Position numbers and translations under genes: made by a program. From positions 1 through 26,091 of the forward strand of contig CAZMEN010000038.1 of the NCBI GenBank assembly GCA_964565335.1: a DNA stretch of 26,091 nucleotides, written 5' to 3'. The notes under the pieces were generated by a model. The model was not told where the DNA came from. It saw nothing but the letters and a program-made list of their open reading frames with translations, and made no database searches. Numbering within the stretch: position 1 is the first letter of the stretch; each line of letters begins with the position of its first letter. The DNA comes from Litorimonas sp964565335 (GTDB lineage: Bacteria; Pseudomonadota; Alphaproteobacteria; Caulobacterales; Maricaulaceae). Below, piece after piece: positions 1 through 8,187 of the stretch.

Positions 1-1252
1 TGGCGAGTGAGCGGCGTTCCGCGCCCATCATCACCTTATCACGGGCATCTTCAAACTCACGCATTGTGATTTTGAGTTTATTGCGTCTCGCAGAGAGAAG
101 CGCCGCTTCGTTACACAGGTTTGCCAAATCCGCACCAGAAAAACCTGGTGTGCCGCGGGCGATATATTTCACGTCGAGGTCAGCAGCAATCGGCTTACCT
201 TTCATGTGCACTTCGAGAATTTTCTCGCGGCCTTGAATATCGGGATAGGGCACTTCGATTTGACGATCAAAACGACCCGGACGGAGCAAGGCTTTATCGA
301 GAACGTCAGGGCGGTTTGTCGCCGCAATGATGATAACCCCTTCTTGGCCGTCAAACCCGTCCATCTCGACGAGGAGTTGGTTCAAAGTCTGTTCGCGCTC
401 TTCGTGACCGCCGGATGTACCAACGCCCCTGTGGCGACCCACAGCGTCAATTTCGTCAATAAAGATAATACAAGGCGCATGTTTCCGCGCATCGGCAAAC
501 ATTTCGCGAACGCGAGACGCGCCTACACCGACAAACATTTCAACGAAATCGGAACCTGATATCGTGAAGAAAGGCACACCCGCCTCGCCCGCAACTGCGC
601 GGGCCAGCAAAGTCTTACCTGTACCAGGAGGGCCAATGAGCAACGCGCCTGTCGGTATACGCGCTCCCAAACGGGTAAAGCGCGAAGGGTCTTGTAAAAA
701 CTCGACGACTTCTTTCAAATCTTCTTTGGCAGATTCGACACCCGCGACGTCTTCAAATGTCACTTTTTTCGTATTCTCGGTCAGCAATTTGGCTTTGGAT
801 TTACCAAAGCTCATAGCGCCGCCTCGGCCACCGCCCTGCATGGAGCGGAAGAAGAGGAAGAACAAACCTGCAATCAAAATCAGAGGCAGAAGGCTCAAAA
901 GCAAATTGCCAAGCATGTTAGGCTCACTCTTTTCCGCATACTCATAAGGAATGTCCGTTGTCGCCAGCAGTGTACCAGCCTTGTCATCAAAAAACGGAAT
1001 ATTAGCGGTATATTCAGTGCCGTCAGTTTTCGTGCCCGTAACGATTTGCTTTTGTTGATTGATCTTCGCACTCGATATCTGGCCTTGTTCAACCTGTTCG
1101 GAGAATTGACTAAACGTCAGCTTGTCTGAATTCGCGGCATTTTGGAAATTCCCTTGTGTGACCAAAACCATCACGAGGAACATTCCGACAATCACGCCCC
1201 AAACTGCGAGGTTTCGCATGTTGAGATTAGGCGGTTGATTTTCGTTTTTCAT
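1..1252 (-). CDS. ftsH: ATP-dependent zinc metalloprotease FtsH, C-terminus cut off by window edge
   Basis: Membrane-bound AAA+ protease that unfolds and degrades misfolded membrane proteins and some short-lived regulators. The 417 visible codons show a membrane helix near residues 14-31, a periplasmic part, a second helix near 113-135, a Gly-rich linker, and the AAA+ domain. That domain has Walker A GPPGTGKT (207-214), Walker B FIDEID (264-269) and the second region of homology ATNRPDVLDKALLRPGRFDR (311-330). The frame is open to the edge and ends within GAERRSLA. In the family the zinc-binding HEAGH motif follows shortly after this, so the protease domain lies outside the window. The start is the ATG at 1252, about 107 bp downstream of tilS on the same strand. 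The position after tilS is a common proteobacterial arrangement. Identity is very secure. Confidence 0.97.
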   Translation of the reverse strand, partial: MKNENQPPNLNMRNLAVWGVIVGMFLVMVLVTQGNFQNAANSDKLTFSQFSEQVEQGQISSAKINQQKQIVTGTKTDGTEYTANIPFFDDKAGTLLATTDIPYEYAEKSEPNMLGNLLLSLLPLILIAGLFFLFFRSMQGGGRGGAMSFGKSKAKLLTENTKKVTFEDVAGVESAKEDLKEVVEFLQDPSRFTRLGARIPTGALLIGPPGTGKTLLARAVAGEAGVPFFTISGSDFVEMFVGVGASRVREMFADARKHAPCIIFIDEIDAVGRHRGVGTSGGHEEREQTLNQLLVEMDGFDGQEGVIIIAATNRPDVLDKALLRPGRFDRQIEVPYPDIQGREKILEVHMKGKPIAADLDVKYIARGTPGFSGADLANLCNEAALLSARRNKLKITMREFEDARDKVMMGAERRSLA

Positions 1253-1359
1253 GCTTGTGCCTTATACAAAGTCATCTTTCCCTAACACATAAGATGAAAC
1301 ACGCCAAAAAAAAGGTTGTGCAAGGTTAAAACTTCATACGGTTGAACGGGCGATATGGC
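1253..1359 (-). other. tilS-ftsH intergenic gap
   Basis: This 107-bp gap probably holds the ftsH promoter, but I could not find a convincing -35/-10 pair. On the minus strand there is a run of eight T after TTGCACAACC near 1310-1330. No clear GC-rich stem precedes it, so I do not call a terminator. No open frame of interest is present. Confidence 0.35.
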
Positions 1360-2625
1360 TCATTTATCCGTCCATAAATGCTTTAATCTTTTAGACGCGA
1401 GTGAAACAGCGCTTACGCCATCAAACGTCCCCGCGCCCACGCCGAGATATTGCCCCTCTTTTTTGAACACTGGCAAAACAGGGCGCACAGCTTCCGGACA
1501 GGTAAAAATATGTTGTGTTTCAGAGGCTTCCCGTAAATCCTGTAATTGCCCATAGGCAGGTTCAACCCTGATTCCCTCGACATTAGCGTCAATTAAAAAA
1601 CGTCCGTCCCAAAGATGCGGGACACCTCGAATGAGAAGCGTTGATGCGAGCGGAACAGAGTGCGCGTTTTTACGCCCCGTCACTGCGACTTTATCGCGCG
1701 TTATCACAAAACCTTGAGACGATTGTACAATCCACGCCCCTGCCAATGTGGCAGCTTTGAATGCGCTCTGTTCCATCTGAGATAAGAGAGCCTCTCGGCG
1801 CGCAGAATCAACAGGACCGCCAGTTCCGCCCGCAATGCGCAGACAATGCAGGAAAAGCTCTGAAGGCGGGATTTGAGTGAGTTCAAAATAGCCTTGTTCA
1901 TTCAAGCACGCATGGTCTGAAAACCACATATTGAAATGAGCGCGCTCGTCCATCAACCGTTCTAAATGAGACTTTTGACTCTCCAAAAGCTCCGATTTTA
2001 AAGTGGGGTTAGCCGTTAAGCTTCGTCGCGCCCTCACCCGTGTAAAGTCCTCGTTTTCATTTGATGGGTCATCAATGAAGGGCAGATTGAAACGGTTATT
2101 ATACTCCCGTAACGCTTCGCGTGATTGCCCCAAGAGCGGACGCATCAAAGTCACCTCCGCCAAAGCGGGCCATAACGGGCCATATGCCGATGCACGCATG
2201 CCTGCCAATCCACGCCATCCCGTCTTACGGTTCTGCCGCATCAATAATGTCTCGGCTTGATCGTCCTCCGTATGTGCAGTCAGCAAATGCGTTATACCGT
2301 TTGCCCGACACATTTCCCCCATCGCGGCGTATCGATATTGCCGCGCTTTAACCTGAATAGCTGTTGAGGGATTGTTATTGTCCCAGCGTTGAGTTTCAAC
2401 GATATAGCCTAACTGACGAGCATAGGCCGCAGAGCGCGCTGTTTCCTCTTCGCTCTCGGCGCGAAGGTTATGGTCGATAATGAAAGCATGGGATGCTTTC
2501 GGATGATTTCTCAGAGCATGTAGTAGCGCGGTACTGTCGCCTCCGCCTGAAAAAGCGACGGCAACCTTGTCAGTATGCAAAGCGGAAACGCTATCATTAA
2601 GCGCTTCCAAATCTGTTTTTAACAC
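1360..2625 (-). CDS. tilS: tRNA(Ile)-lysidine synthase TilS
   Basis: Cytoplasmic enzyme that attaches lysine to C34 of the CAU-anticodon isoleucine tRNA, using ATP, so that the tRNA reads AUA instead of AUG. The 421-residue product has the N-type ATP pyrophosphatase PP-loop SGGGDS at residues 26-31. It is followed by typical TilS segments: DHNLRAES, TAHTEDDQAETLLMR and FIDDPSNENEDFTRVR. The C-terminal third is less conserved and fits the tRNA-binding region. The start is a GTG at 2623-2625. It overlaps the cpoB stop by 7 bp, which suggests translational coupling as the last gene of the pal-cpoB-tilS stretch. No frameshift or missing motif is seen. Confidence 0.95.
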   Translation of the reverse strand: MLKTDLEALNDSVSALHTDKVAVAFSGGGDSTALLHALRNHPKASHAFIIDHNLRAESEEETARSAAYARQLGYIVETQRWDNNNPSTAIQVKARQYRYAAMGEMCRANGITHLLTAHTEDDQAETLLMRQNRKTGWRGLAGMRASAYGPLWPALAEVTLMRPLLGQSREALREYNNRFNLPFIDDPSNENEDFTRVRARRSLTANPTLKSELLESQKSHLERLMDERAHFNMWFSDHACLNEQGYFELTQIPPSELFLHCLRIAGGTGGPVDSARREALLSQMEQSAFKAATLAGAWIVQSSQGFVITRDKVAVTGRKNAHSVPLASTLLIRGVPHLWDGRFLIDANVEGIRVEPAYGQLQDLREASETQHIFTCPEAVRPVLPVFKKEGQYLGVGAGTFDGVSAVSLASKRLKHLWTDK

Positions 2626-3638
2626 TGCGTCCGAGCAGACTCGATACGCGCCTTTTCTTTCACAGTCTCATTGGCATTAGGGTATTGACGCGGGAAGCTG
2701 GCCAGAGTCTGGCACGCTTCGGCCACATTACCCAATTGACGTAGAGTAGCCGCCAAGCGCACCATCGCTTCCGGGGCTTTGACACCTTTGCCGTCCAATC
2801 GCATAGACGTGATATAAGCATCCGCGGCATCAGCAAAGCCGCCGCGCACATAATAGCTTTCACCCAACCAGAAATTCATTTCCCCCGCATCTGGTGCGTC
2901 AGGATTGAACTGCAAATATTGACTTAGCGCCGTCTGCGCGCCGACAAAATCCCCTTCATACAGACGTTGGACACCTAACTCACCTAATCCCGATACGTCA
3001 TTCATCTGAGCGCCATTATTTCGCACAACCTGATCAGCCTCAGGGTCAAACAGTTGAGGATTAGAAACAGGCGGTAAATCAGAAGGGTTAGAGCCGAAAT
3101 CATTACCAACGCCATTTATAACAAGGTCTTTTTCGCGATAAACAGGTGGCCCTAAAATGGGACTGGGTTGAGAATTAGGGCTGCTGCCGAAAGTCCCATC
3201 ATTGCTATAAGTGCCAGAATTACCAATTGTCCCGGCATCACCATATGTCTTAGGAGCAGATCGATCAGGCGAAGTCGTCGCGACCAAGTCTACAGCATCC
3301 AAGTGAATTTTCATGCGTGTGGATAGATCCTGCATGGCGCGAATATCACCGATTAAAGCTTCGACCTCCGCTTGTAAGTTTTCACGTTCATAGCGAAGAC
3401 GCTCAATTTCACCCGTAAGGCCTCGCTGAGCGGCCTCTAGACTATCCATTCGGGCTAATAATCGTTCCGCCGCAGGATCTCCCGTCAGAAGGCGTTTTTC
3501 CAATAAGGAAATGCGCTGATTGAGTTGCGCATTTTGGGCCGCCAGATCTCGTTTCGACTGCGCTTCGGCAAAAGACGCCGCGCAGAGAAGAGAAAAACTC
3601 AGAAGGAGAGAGAAAAGAATACGTTTCATATAGGCCAT
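2619..3638 (-). CDS. cpoB: Tol-Pal system protein CpoB (YbgF), periplasmic coiled coil plus TPR
   Basis: Periplasmic partner of the Tol-Pal machine. In E. coli it links TolA to peptidoglycan synthesis during outer-membrane constriction. The 339-residue product starts with a signal peptide (a hydrophobic stretch ending near ASFAEAQS) and then a coiled coil, about residues 35-105, rich in leucine heptads. A low-complexity Gly/Ser/Asn/Pro linker follows, and then a C-terminal TPR region of about 120 residues (GVQRLYEGDFVGAQTALSQYLQFNP, NFWLGESYYVRGGFADAADAY). Two starts are possible, ATG at 3638 or ATG at 3629, and neither has a good Shine-Dalgarno sequence. The leader forms a nested inverted repeat ending 3 nt before the first ATG (separate entry). 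The gene sits between pal and tilS, as in most proteobacteria. Confidence 0.93.
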   Translation of the reverse strand: MAYMKRILFSLLLSFSLLCAASFAEAQSKRDLAAQNAQLNQRISLLEKRLLTGDPAAERLLARMDSLEAAQRGLTGEIERLRYERENLQAEVEALIGDIRAMQDLSTRMKIHLDAVDLVATTSPDRSAPKTYGDAGTIGNSGTYSNDGTFGSSPNSQPSPILGPPVYREKDLVINGVGNDFGSNPSDLPPVSNPQLFDPEADQVVRNNGAQMNDVSGLGELGVQRLYEGDFVGAQTALSQYLQFNPDAPDAGEMNFWLGESYYVRGGFADAADAYITSMRLDGKGVKAPEAMVRLAATLRQLGNVAEACQTLASFPRQYPNANETVKEKARIESARTQC

Positions 3639-3641
3639 ATT

Positions 3642-3720
3642 AGGTCTCGAAAATTAGAAAGTCGGCTCAATCTAATGCGCCGACTTAGAATAATATTTTT
3701 AACGACGCTTTAAGAGACCT
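3642..3720 (-). promoter_or_regulatory. Nested inverted repeat in the cpoB leader
   Basis: Read on the minus strand, an outer 7-bp pair (AGGTCTC, revcomp of 3714-3720, with GAGACCT, revcomp of 3642-3648) encloses an inner 8-bp pair (AAGTCGGC with GCCGACTT, 3659-3666 and 3679-3686, loop 12 nt). The 3' outer arm ends 3 nt before the cpoB ATG, where a Shine-Dalgarno sequence would sit. The inner stem is followed by a T-rich stretch (TTTCTAATTTTC). The element could therefore act as a partial terminator/attenuator between pal and cpoB, as an RBS-hiding structure, or both. The pairings are seen in the sequence and the function is inferred. Confidence 0.5.
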
Positions 3721-3751
3721 GAAATCACGAGGGTCTCATGACAGTAACGCC

Positions 3752-4330
3752 CTATGAAATTCCATTGATGGTGATGTTAGTGAAACCATTTCGGTTACGC
3801 GCCCATCCCTCTTCATTGGAACGCCCGTCAATCGGTCTCTCTTTACCATAAGATACTGTTGTCAAGCGAGCGGCGGAAACGCCTTGGCTCACCAAGAAGG
3901 CTTTCACAGCTTCAGCACGGCGCGCGCCGAGTGCCAAATTATATTCCCGCGTGCCGCGTTCATCTGCATGGCCTTCGATAATCGCATTCACATTGCCGTA
4001 GGATTTGAGCCAACTCGCTTGTGCTGACAAAGAATTGCGAGCTTCTGGTGTCAATGTAAATTGATCATATCCGAAATAGATGCGTGGATCGCCGCCAGCG
4101 CGATAAGCGAAATCCGCGATAGATCCAGGCGCGGGTAAATTCGGATCTACAAAAGGAGCAGGCGTGGGATCCGGCAAAGGCGCTTCTGTCACGATTTCAG
4201 GTCTCGGGTCAGGCTGAACGGGAGGAGCTGTGACCATGGGTTGAAGAATAGGTTCGGGCTCTGGTGCTGTCGCGCAGGCCACAAGTGTTAATCCAAGCCC
4301 CGCGGACACTAATAATCTTGAAAGCCTCAT
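3752..4330 (-). CDS. pal: Peptidoglycan-associated lipoprotein Pal
   Basis: Outer-membrane lipoprotein that binds peptidoglycan and TolB and tethers the outer membrane to the wall. From the chosen ATG the 192-residue product has a lipoprotein signal ending in the lipobox LVAC (Cys19) and then a Pro-rich linker. The OmpA-like peptidoglycan-binding domain starts near RIYFGYDQFTLTPEA and carries the signature GHADERGTREYNLALGARRA. An in-frame ATG at 4342 would add MEKR. I prefer 4330 because GGAG sits 6 nt upstream of it, and the promoter's expected transcription start near 4356 leaves very little leader for the upstream ATG. The position between tolB and cpoB is canonical. Confidence 0.96.
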   Translation of the reverse strand: MRLSRLLVSAGLGLTLVACATAPEPEPILQPMVTAPPVQPDPRPEIVTEAPLPDPTPAPFVDPNLPAPGSIADFAYRAGGDPRIYFGYDQFTLTPEARNSLSAQASWLKSYGNVNAIIEGHADERGTREYNLALGARRAEAVKAFLVSQGVSAARLTTVSYGKERPIDGRSNEEGWARNRNGFTNITINGIS

Positions 4331-4362
4331 TCGCTTCTCCATCTCATATAGTTGTCGTGTTC

Positions 4363-4392
4363 ATTATAACGTTAAAGACGGGAATAAGGCAA
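4363..4392 (-). promoter_or_regulatory. Sigma-70-type promoter for pal
   Basis: On the minus strand a perfect -10 hexamer TATAAT (plus-strand ATTATA, 4363-4368) lies 18 nt from a -35-like TTGCCT (plus-strand AGGCAA, 4387-4392). The expected transcription start is near 4356, about 25 nt before the preferred pal ATG at 4330. This suggests pal-cpoB-tilS can be transcribed separately from tolQRAB. Confidence 0.55.
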
Positions 4393-4485
4393 AATCAAGG
4401 TCAAAAACTTTAAATTCAATCCATATGTCCCATTTACCGCCTGAAATTTAGTCGTTTCGGCTTTGGTCAGCCTTCTATGGTAATT

Positions 4486-5829
4486 CTATGGCAACAAAGG
4501 CGACCAAGCCGGATCTGAGGCTTTTCCGGGTGTCTTAACGCGCCGAAGATTCTGCCCTGTAAGATCAACCGACCAAATTTCAGATGTGCCGCTCATCCCT
4601 CTGGATTGACGCGAGAATGCAATCACGCGGCCATTTGGCGACCATGTCGGCCCCTCATCCAAATAGCTTTCGGTTAAAATACGCTCATTTTTTCCATCCG
4701 GGTCAATCACGCCAATAGAGAAGCGACCGTTTAAACTCCGAACGAAAGCAATCTTATCGCCCCGGGGTGACCAGACAGGGGCACTGTAACGCCCTTTACC
4801 AAAAGTAATCCGTTTCTGATTTCGGCCGTCCGAATTCATGACGTAAAGCTGCGGAGAACCGCCCCGATCAGAGTTGTAAACGATTTTCCGGCCGTCCGGC
4901 GAAAAACTACCCGACACATCAATCGCCGGGTTTTGTGTAAGCCGCGTTGTCGAGCGCGTTGTCAGGTCCATGAGGTAGATATCAGAATTGCCCTTGCGAG
5001 ACATCGACATCACAAGCTTCTGCCCGTCAGGAGAAAATGTAGGCGCGAAAGTCATACCCGGGAAATTCCCCAAAAGCTCCCGACGACCCGTCTCAATATC
5101 CAGTAAGTACACTTGCGGACGAATATTCTCGTAAGACATAAACGTAATTTTCTGACTGTTGGGGGAAAAGCGCGGCGTCAAAACGATATCTGATCCAGCG
5201 AGGAGAAATTGTGGATTGGCACCATCTTGATCCATAATCCCTAAACGTTTTTGTCGGTTTGTTTTCGGCCCTTTTTCATCAATGAAAACGATACGCGTAT
5301 CAAAATAACCCTCTTCCCCTGTCAGAGCCTTATAAATCGCATCAGAAGCCTTATGTGCCGTGCGTCTCCAGTTTTCAGGTGTTGAGGCTAAACGAATACC
5401 CGCCAATTGTTTGCCCGCGAAAATATCCCAGAGGCGGAACTCAACCCGAATGCGGCCAGCATTTTCTTCTACTACACGCCCTGACACTAAAGCTTGCGCT
5501 TTGATCACGCGCCAATCGGAATAGCTCGGCTCATAATCAATATTGGTTTGAGTTTCGATAAAACTACGCGGGTCCAGAGACTTAAACAGACCCGAACGCT
5601 CTAAATCGGCCCGAATAACATCAGCTACTTTTTCGCCAAGAGCACGCCCTGATGACGATTGAGACAAGAAATTCGGCACGGCAATCGGAGTCGGCTCCAC
5701 ATTGCCTTTTGTAATATCAATTTCAATTTGCGCATGGGCCGAGGACGCTGCGAAAAAACAGGCAATAAAAACCGAAAAGAACGATAATAAGACAGAACGC
5801 AATGCGGCAATGAAGGGCAGGTTTTTCAT
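4486..5829 (-). CDS. tolB: Tol-Pal system beta-propeller protein TolB
   Basis: Soluble periplasmic protein that binds Pal and the TolA C-terminus and cycles Pal during cell division. The 447-residue product has a signal peptide with likely cleavage after AHA at residue 33. A TolB N-terminal domain follows (EIDITKGNVEPTPIAVPNF...SLDPRSFIE). The C-terminal six-bladed propeller shows repeated blade motifs such as FSPDGQKLVMSMSRKGNSDIYLMDL, FSPDGRKIVYNSDRGGSPQLYVMN and WSPNGRVIAFSRQS. The length matches the family (E. coli 430). It starts 29 bp downstream of tolA on the same strand, so it belongs to the tolQRAB transcript. Identity is secure. Confidence 0.97.
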   Translation of the reverse strand: MKNLPFIAALRSVLLSFFSVFIACFFAASSAHAQIEIDITKGNVEPTPIAVPNFLSQSSSGRALGEKVADVIRADLERSGLFKSLDPRSFIETQTNIDYEPSYSDWRVIKAQALVSGRVVEENAGRIRVEFRLWDIFAGKQLAGIRLASTPENWRRTAHKASDAIYKALTGEEGYFDTRIVFIDEKGPKTNRQKRLGIMDQDGANPQFLLAGSDIVLTPRFSPNSQKITFMSYENIRPQVYLLDIETGRRELLGNFPGMTFAPTFSPDGQKLVMSMSRKGNSDIYLMDLTTRSTTRLTQNPAIDVSGSFSPDGRKIVYNSDRGGSPQLYVMNSDGRNQKRITFGKGRYSAPVWSPRGDKIAFVRSLNGRFSIGVIDPDGKNERILTESYLDEGPTWSPNGRVIAFSRQSRGMSGTSEIWSVDLTGQNLRRVKTPGKASDPAWSPLLP

Positions 5830-5858
5830 AATATCACGCTAACAGTTTCAATAAGAGG

Positions 5859-6704
5859 TTACAATTGCGGTGCAAAATTCAATGTCAGCTCTCGCCACTC
5901 TGAGTATTTTTCTTTGGGTAGAAAATCATAAGGTGCGCAAGACGGGTGAGACACAGCGCTAACAGCGCGTTGTTCGGCAACACTCCAAAAAGGATTTCCG
6001 GGGTCGCGTCTGCGCGACGCCTCGCTGTTCACAACACGCGCACTCTCCACAAAACCGCCCGGCAAGAGCCGCACTTCAACTGTCACAATGAGTTTCTCGG
6101 GATTTTTAGCATCGGCAGGCATTCGCCAGCACGCATACATAGCTGACTTCAAAGCATCCATTTCAGACACAGTCAAATCAGTGCCCTCGCCTGAGCCAGA
6201 TCGCGCTGACTCAGCAAACCTCAGCCGATTTTTTTCATCCTGTAGCACAACCTGCTGATTGGCTTCCGGCGCAGTAGACCTAGATTTGTTTACAATGCCC
6301 GAGATTTTATCAAGATCAAAAACGGGAGCGTCGTCCTGTTTAGAAACTTCGGTTATATCCTCGACGGGACGATCAGTCGGTGCGAGTGATGGGTCACGGA
6401 TAATCGCCTCTGCGGTTTTCTCCACCGGCGCTTCTGTGCGTTCGGAAAAGTCATCAGCCTCTTCACGCGCGTTTTCCATAGGCGTCTGTAAAGTCATTGG
6501 CACATCAGCGTCAACTTCGGTTAGGTCCACGTCTTTGGGTCGACGAATGGCGGCGCTTATGTTTGTGTCTTCACTGAGTGACACCAGCTCAATCGGTATA
6601 ATGCGGGCCTCTTCAAAAGGTTTAACATTCCCCGCAAAGGCCAAAAGGCCTGCACCTATCACGCTGCTGTGCAAAATAAGCGATATGGGTAAACCCAACT
6701 TCAT
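5859..6704 (-). CDS. tolA: TolA-like energy-transducing protein
   Basis: Inner-membrane protein that carries the proton-motive signal from TolQR across the periplasm to TolB-Pal. The 281-residue product has a single N-terminal helix (about residues 5-25, including SLILHSSVIGAGLLAF) and a charged, Pro/Glu/Asp-rich middle. The C-terminal TonB/TolA-type domain is about 100 residues (DALKSAMYACWRMPADAKNP...VTVEVRLLPGGFVESARVV). Two cysteines in that domain (ACW and PSC) could form a disulfide. It is shorter than E. coli TolA (421) because the long helical domain II is reduced, which is common in alphaproteobacteria. Sequence identity alone would be weak. The position between tolR (3-nt gap) and tolB fixes the call. 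Confidence 0.92.
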   Translation of the reverse strand: MKLGLPISLILHSSVIGAGLLAFAGNVKPFEEARIIPIELVSLSEDTNISAAIRRPKDVDLTEVDADVPMTLQTPMENAREEADDFSERTEAPVEKTAEAIIRDPSLAPTDRPVEDITEVSKQDDAPVFDLDKISGIVNKSRSTAPEANQQVVLQDEKNRLRFAESARSGSGEGTDLTVSEMDALKSAMYACWRMPADAKNPEKLIVTVEVRLLPGGFVESARVVNSEASRRRDPGNPFWSVAEQRAVSAVSHPSCAPYDFLPKEKYSEWRELTLNFAPQL

Positions 6705-6707
6705 AAA

Positions 6708-7160
6708 TTATTGTGACACGGGGTCCGTGACGAGACCGATATTGGAGAAACCAGCTGCATTCACGCGCGCCATAACTTTCATTACAGCGCCATAATCTGA
6801 GTCCTCATCCGCGCGCAGGTAAATTCGTTCCTCATACCCATTGGCAGCGATAGCGGAAAGACGCGGAGCGAGTTCATCCAAGCTCACTTGCGTATCCTGA
6901 ATAAAAATACCGCCTGAATCGTCAACGGAAATTGTAATGGGTTCATTTTGGCTCGGCAGGCTTTTAGCGTCTGTCTTGGGGAGTTCCAGTGGCACTCCTA
7001 CGCTGAGTAAAGGCGCAGCCACCATGAAAACGATGAGTAGGACAAGCATGACATCGACCAAAGGCGTGACATTGATATCCGCGTTCAATCCGCCACGACG
7101 GCTACGACGCCGAGAGGACCCGCGACCCCCTCCGCCTCGGCTGTTTAAAGACGCTCCCAT
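6708..7160 (-). CDS. tolR: TolR, ExbD-family proton-channel subunit
   Basis: Inner-membrane stator protein that, with TolQ, forms the proton channel driving TolA. The 150-residue product has an unusually Gly/Arg/Ser-rich cytoplasmic N-terminus (about residues 8-24). The single helix follows in the motif LNADINVTPLVDVMLVLLIVFMV, in which Asp36 corresponds to the essential channel aspartate of TolR/ExbD. The remainder is the periplasmic ExbD domain. It starts 2 nt after the tolQ stop and ends 3 nt before the tolA start, so it is clearly within one operon. Confidence 0.96.
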   Translation of the reverse strand: MGASLNSRGGGGRGSSRRRSRRGGLNADINVTPLVDVMLVLLIVFMVAAPLLSVGVPLELPKTDAKSLPSQNEPITISVDDSGGIFIQDTQVSLDELAPRLSAIAANGYEERIYLRADEDSDYGAVMKVMARVNAAGFSNIGLVTDPVSQ

Positions 7161-7162
7161 AC

Positions 7163-7903
7163 CTAAGAGCCTTTGCTGATTTTACGTGACAGAATAGCGG
7201 ATAACTCATCGGCATAGCCTTCGATACGTCCGCCATAAGCATCTAGGTCAGCGGTATATTTATTATAGAACACCAAAGCTGGAATCGCCGCAATCAACCC
7301 CAACGCTGTCGCGAAAAGCGCCTCGGCAATACCGGGAGCTACGACAGAGAGGTTTGTATTCTGGCTCGCGGCAATGGCACGGAAAGAGTTCATAATCCCC
7401 CAAACCGTTCCGAAAAGGCCGACGAAAACAGAGGACGACGCCACTGTTGCCAAAACCGACATGCCTTTTTCGGCTTTGGCCATTTCGCGGTTAATCACGA
7501 GATTCATTACCGAGTCGATACGTTGACGGGTACTTTGCAAAGCCCCTTCTGTGCGAGGTGTGGCAAGACTTTCATTGTATTCGCGCATAGCTGCGGAGAA
7601 TATGCGCGCCATCGGATCGCGAGTATCTGAGCCCAAAGACGCAGACAGATCATCCAATGTACGCCCTGACCAAAATGTATCTTCGAAATCTGTGGCTTTT
7701 CGTTTCAGCACATAAAGCATGAAAGCTTTGTTGACGGCGACCGTCCACGACCAAATTGAGGCAATCGCCAAGAGCAACATTACGCCCTTCACCACCCAAT
7801 CGGCCCGAAGAAATAGCGACCAAAACGAGAAATCACCGCTCGAAATGGAATCGAGTGAAGAGGCCTGAATGAGCATTTGAAACATCATAGGGTCTGCCGA
7901 CAT
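7163..7903 (-). CDS. tolQ: TolQ, MotA/TolQ/ExbB proton-channel subunit
   Basis: Inner-membrane subunit of the TolQR proton channel. The frame is open back to 7996, but I chose the ATG at 7903 (246 residues). It has AAAGG 8 nt upstream, and its product, starting MSADPMMFQMLIQASS, matches the usual TolQ N-terminus. The 31 extra upstream residues look non-native. Three helices are visible: WVVKGVMLLLAIASIWSWTVAV, then GMSVLATVASSSVFVGLFGTVWGIM, then ALFATALGLIAAIPALVFYN. The last two form the conserved ExbB/TolQ core. The FEDTFWSG segment is also typical of TolQ. It is the first gene of the Tol operon. The usual ybgC thioesterase gene is not upstream. Confidence 0.96.
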   Translation of the reverse strand: MSADPMMFQMLIQASSLDSISSGDFSFWSLFLRADWVVKGVMLLLAIASIWSWTVAVNKAFMLYVLKRKATDFEDTFWSGRTLDDLSASLGSDTRDPMARIFSAAMREYNESLATPRTEGALQSTRQRIDSVMNLVINREMAKAEKGMSVLATVASSSVFVGLFGTVWGIMNSFRAIAASQNTNLSVVAPGIAEALFATALGLIAAIPALVFYNKYTADLDAYGGRIEGYADELSAILSRKISKGS

Positions 7904-8187
7904 AGTTATAGCCTTTAAGCATTTGCGAATCGCACAGCAATATCGCGCAAATATGTTATTTTTGAGAGGATAGTCGCTGACACGGCGCGGGGCCAATTAA
8001 CAGGCTGTAACCTCCTTACACTCTTTTCCGTAAGAGACATAATTTCGGCGCGGAAAGAAAGGGTTAACTATAACGAAAAAGTAAAATGTTGAGCTGCTAA
8101 CGATGAGATTAGTTTCAATATACAGAATTGGTCATAGTTTAGTCATGTTTAACCCTATAAGCAGGGATAAACCAAACGGAGACTATC
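7904..8187. other. Divergent intergenic region tolQ / lipoprotein gene
   Basis: This 284-bp AT-rich gap must contain the tolQRAB promoter (minus) and the promoter of the small lipoprotein gene (plus). A TATAGT hexamer on the minus strand (near 8065-8070) is a -10 candidate, but no good -35 lies at the right distance. The plus strand has TATAAG near 8156-8161, also without a clear partner. No tRNA or other RNA gene is recognisable. Confidence 0.4.

Noticed and set aside
564..947. 127-codon plus-strand frame opposite ftsH
   Set aside because: It is antisense to the FtsH AAA+ domain and has no independent support.
4343..4485. Intrinsic terminator after tolB
   Set aside because: Only a 4-bp GGCT/AGCC stem without a T-run is present, which is too weak to call.
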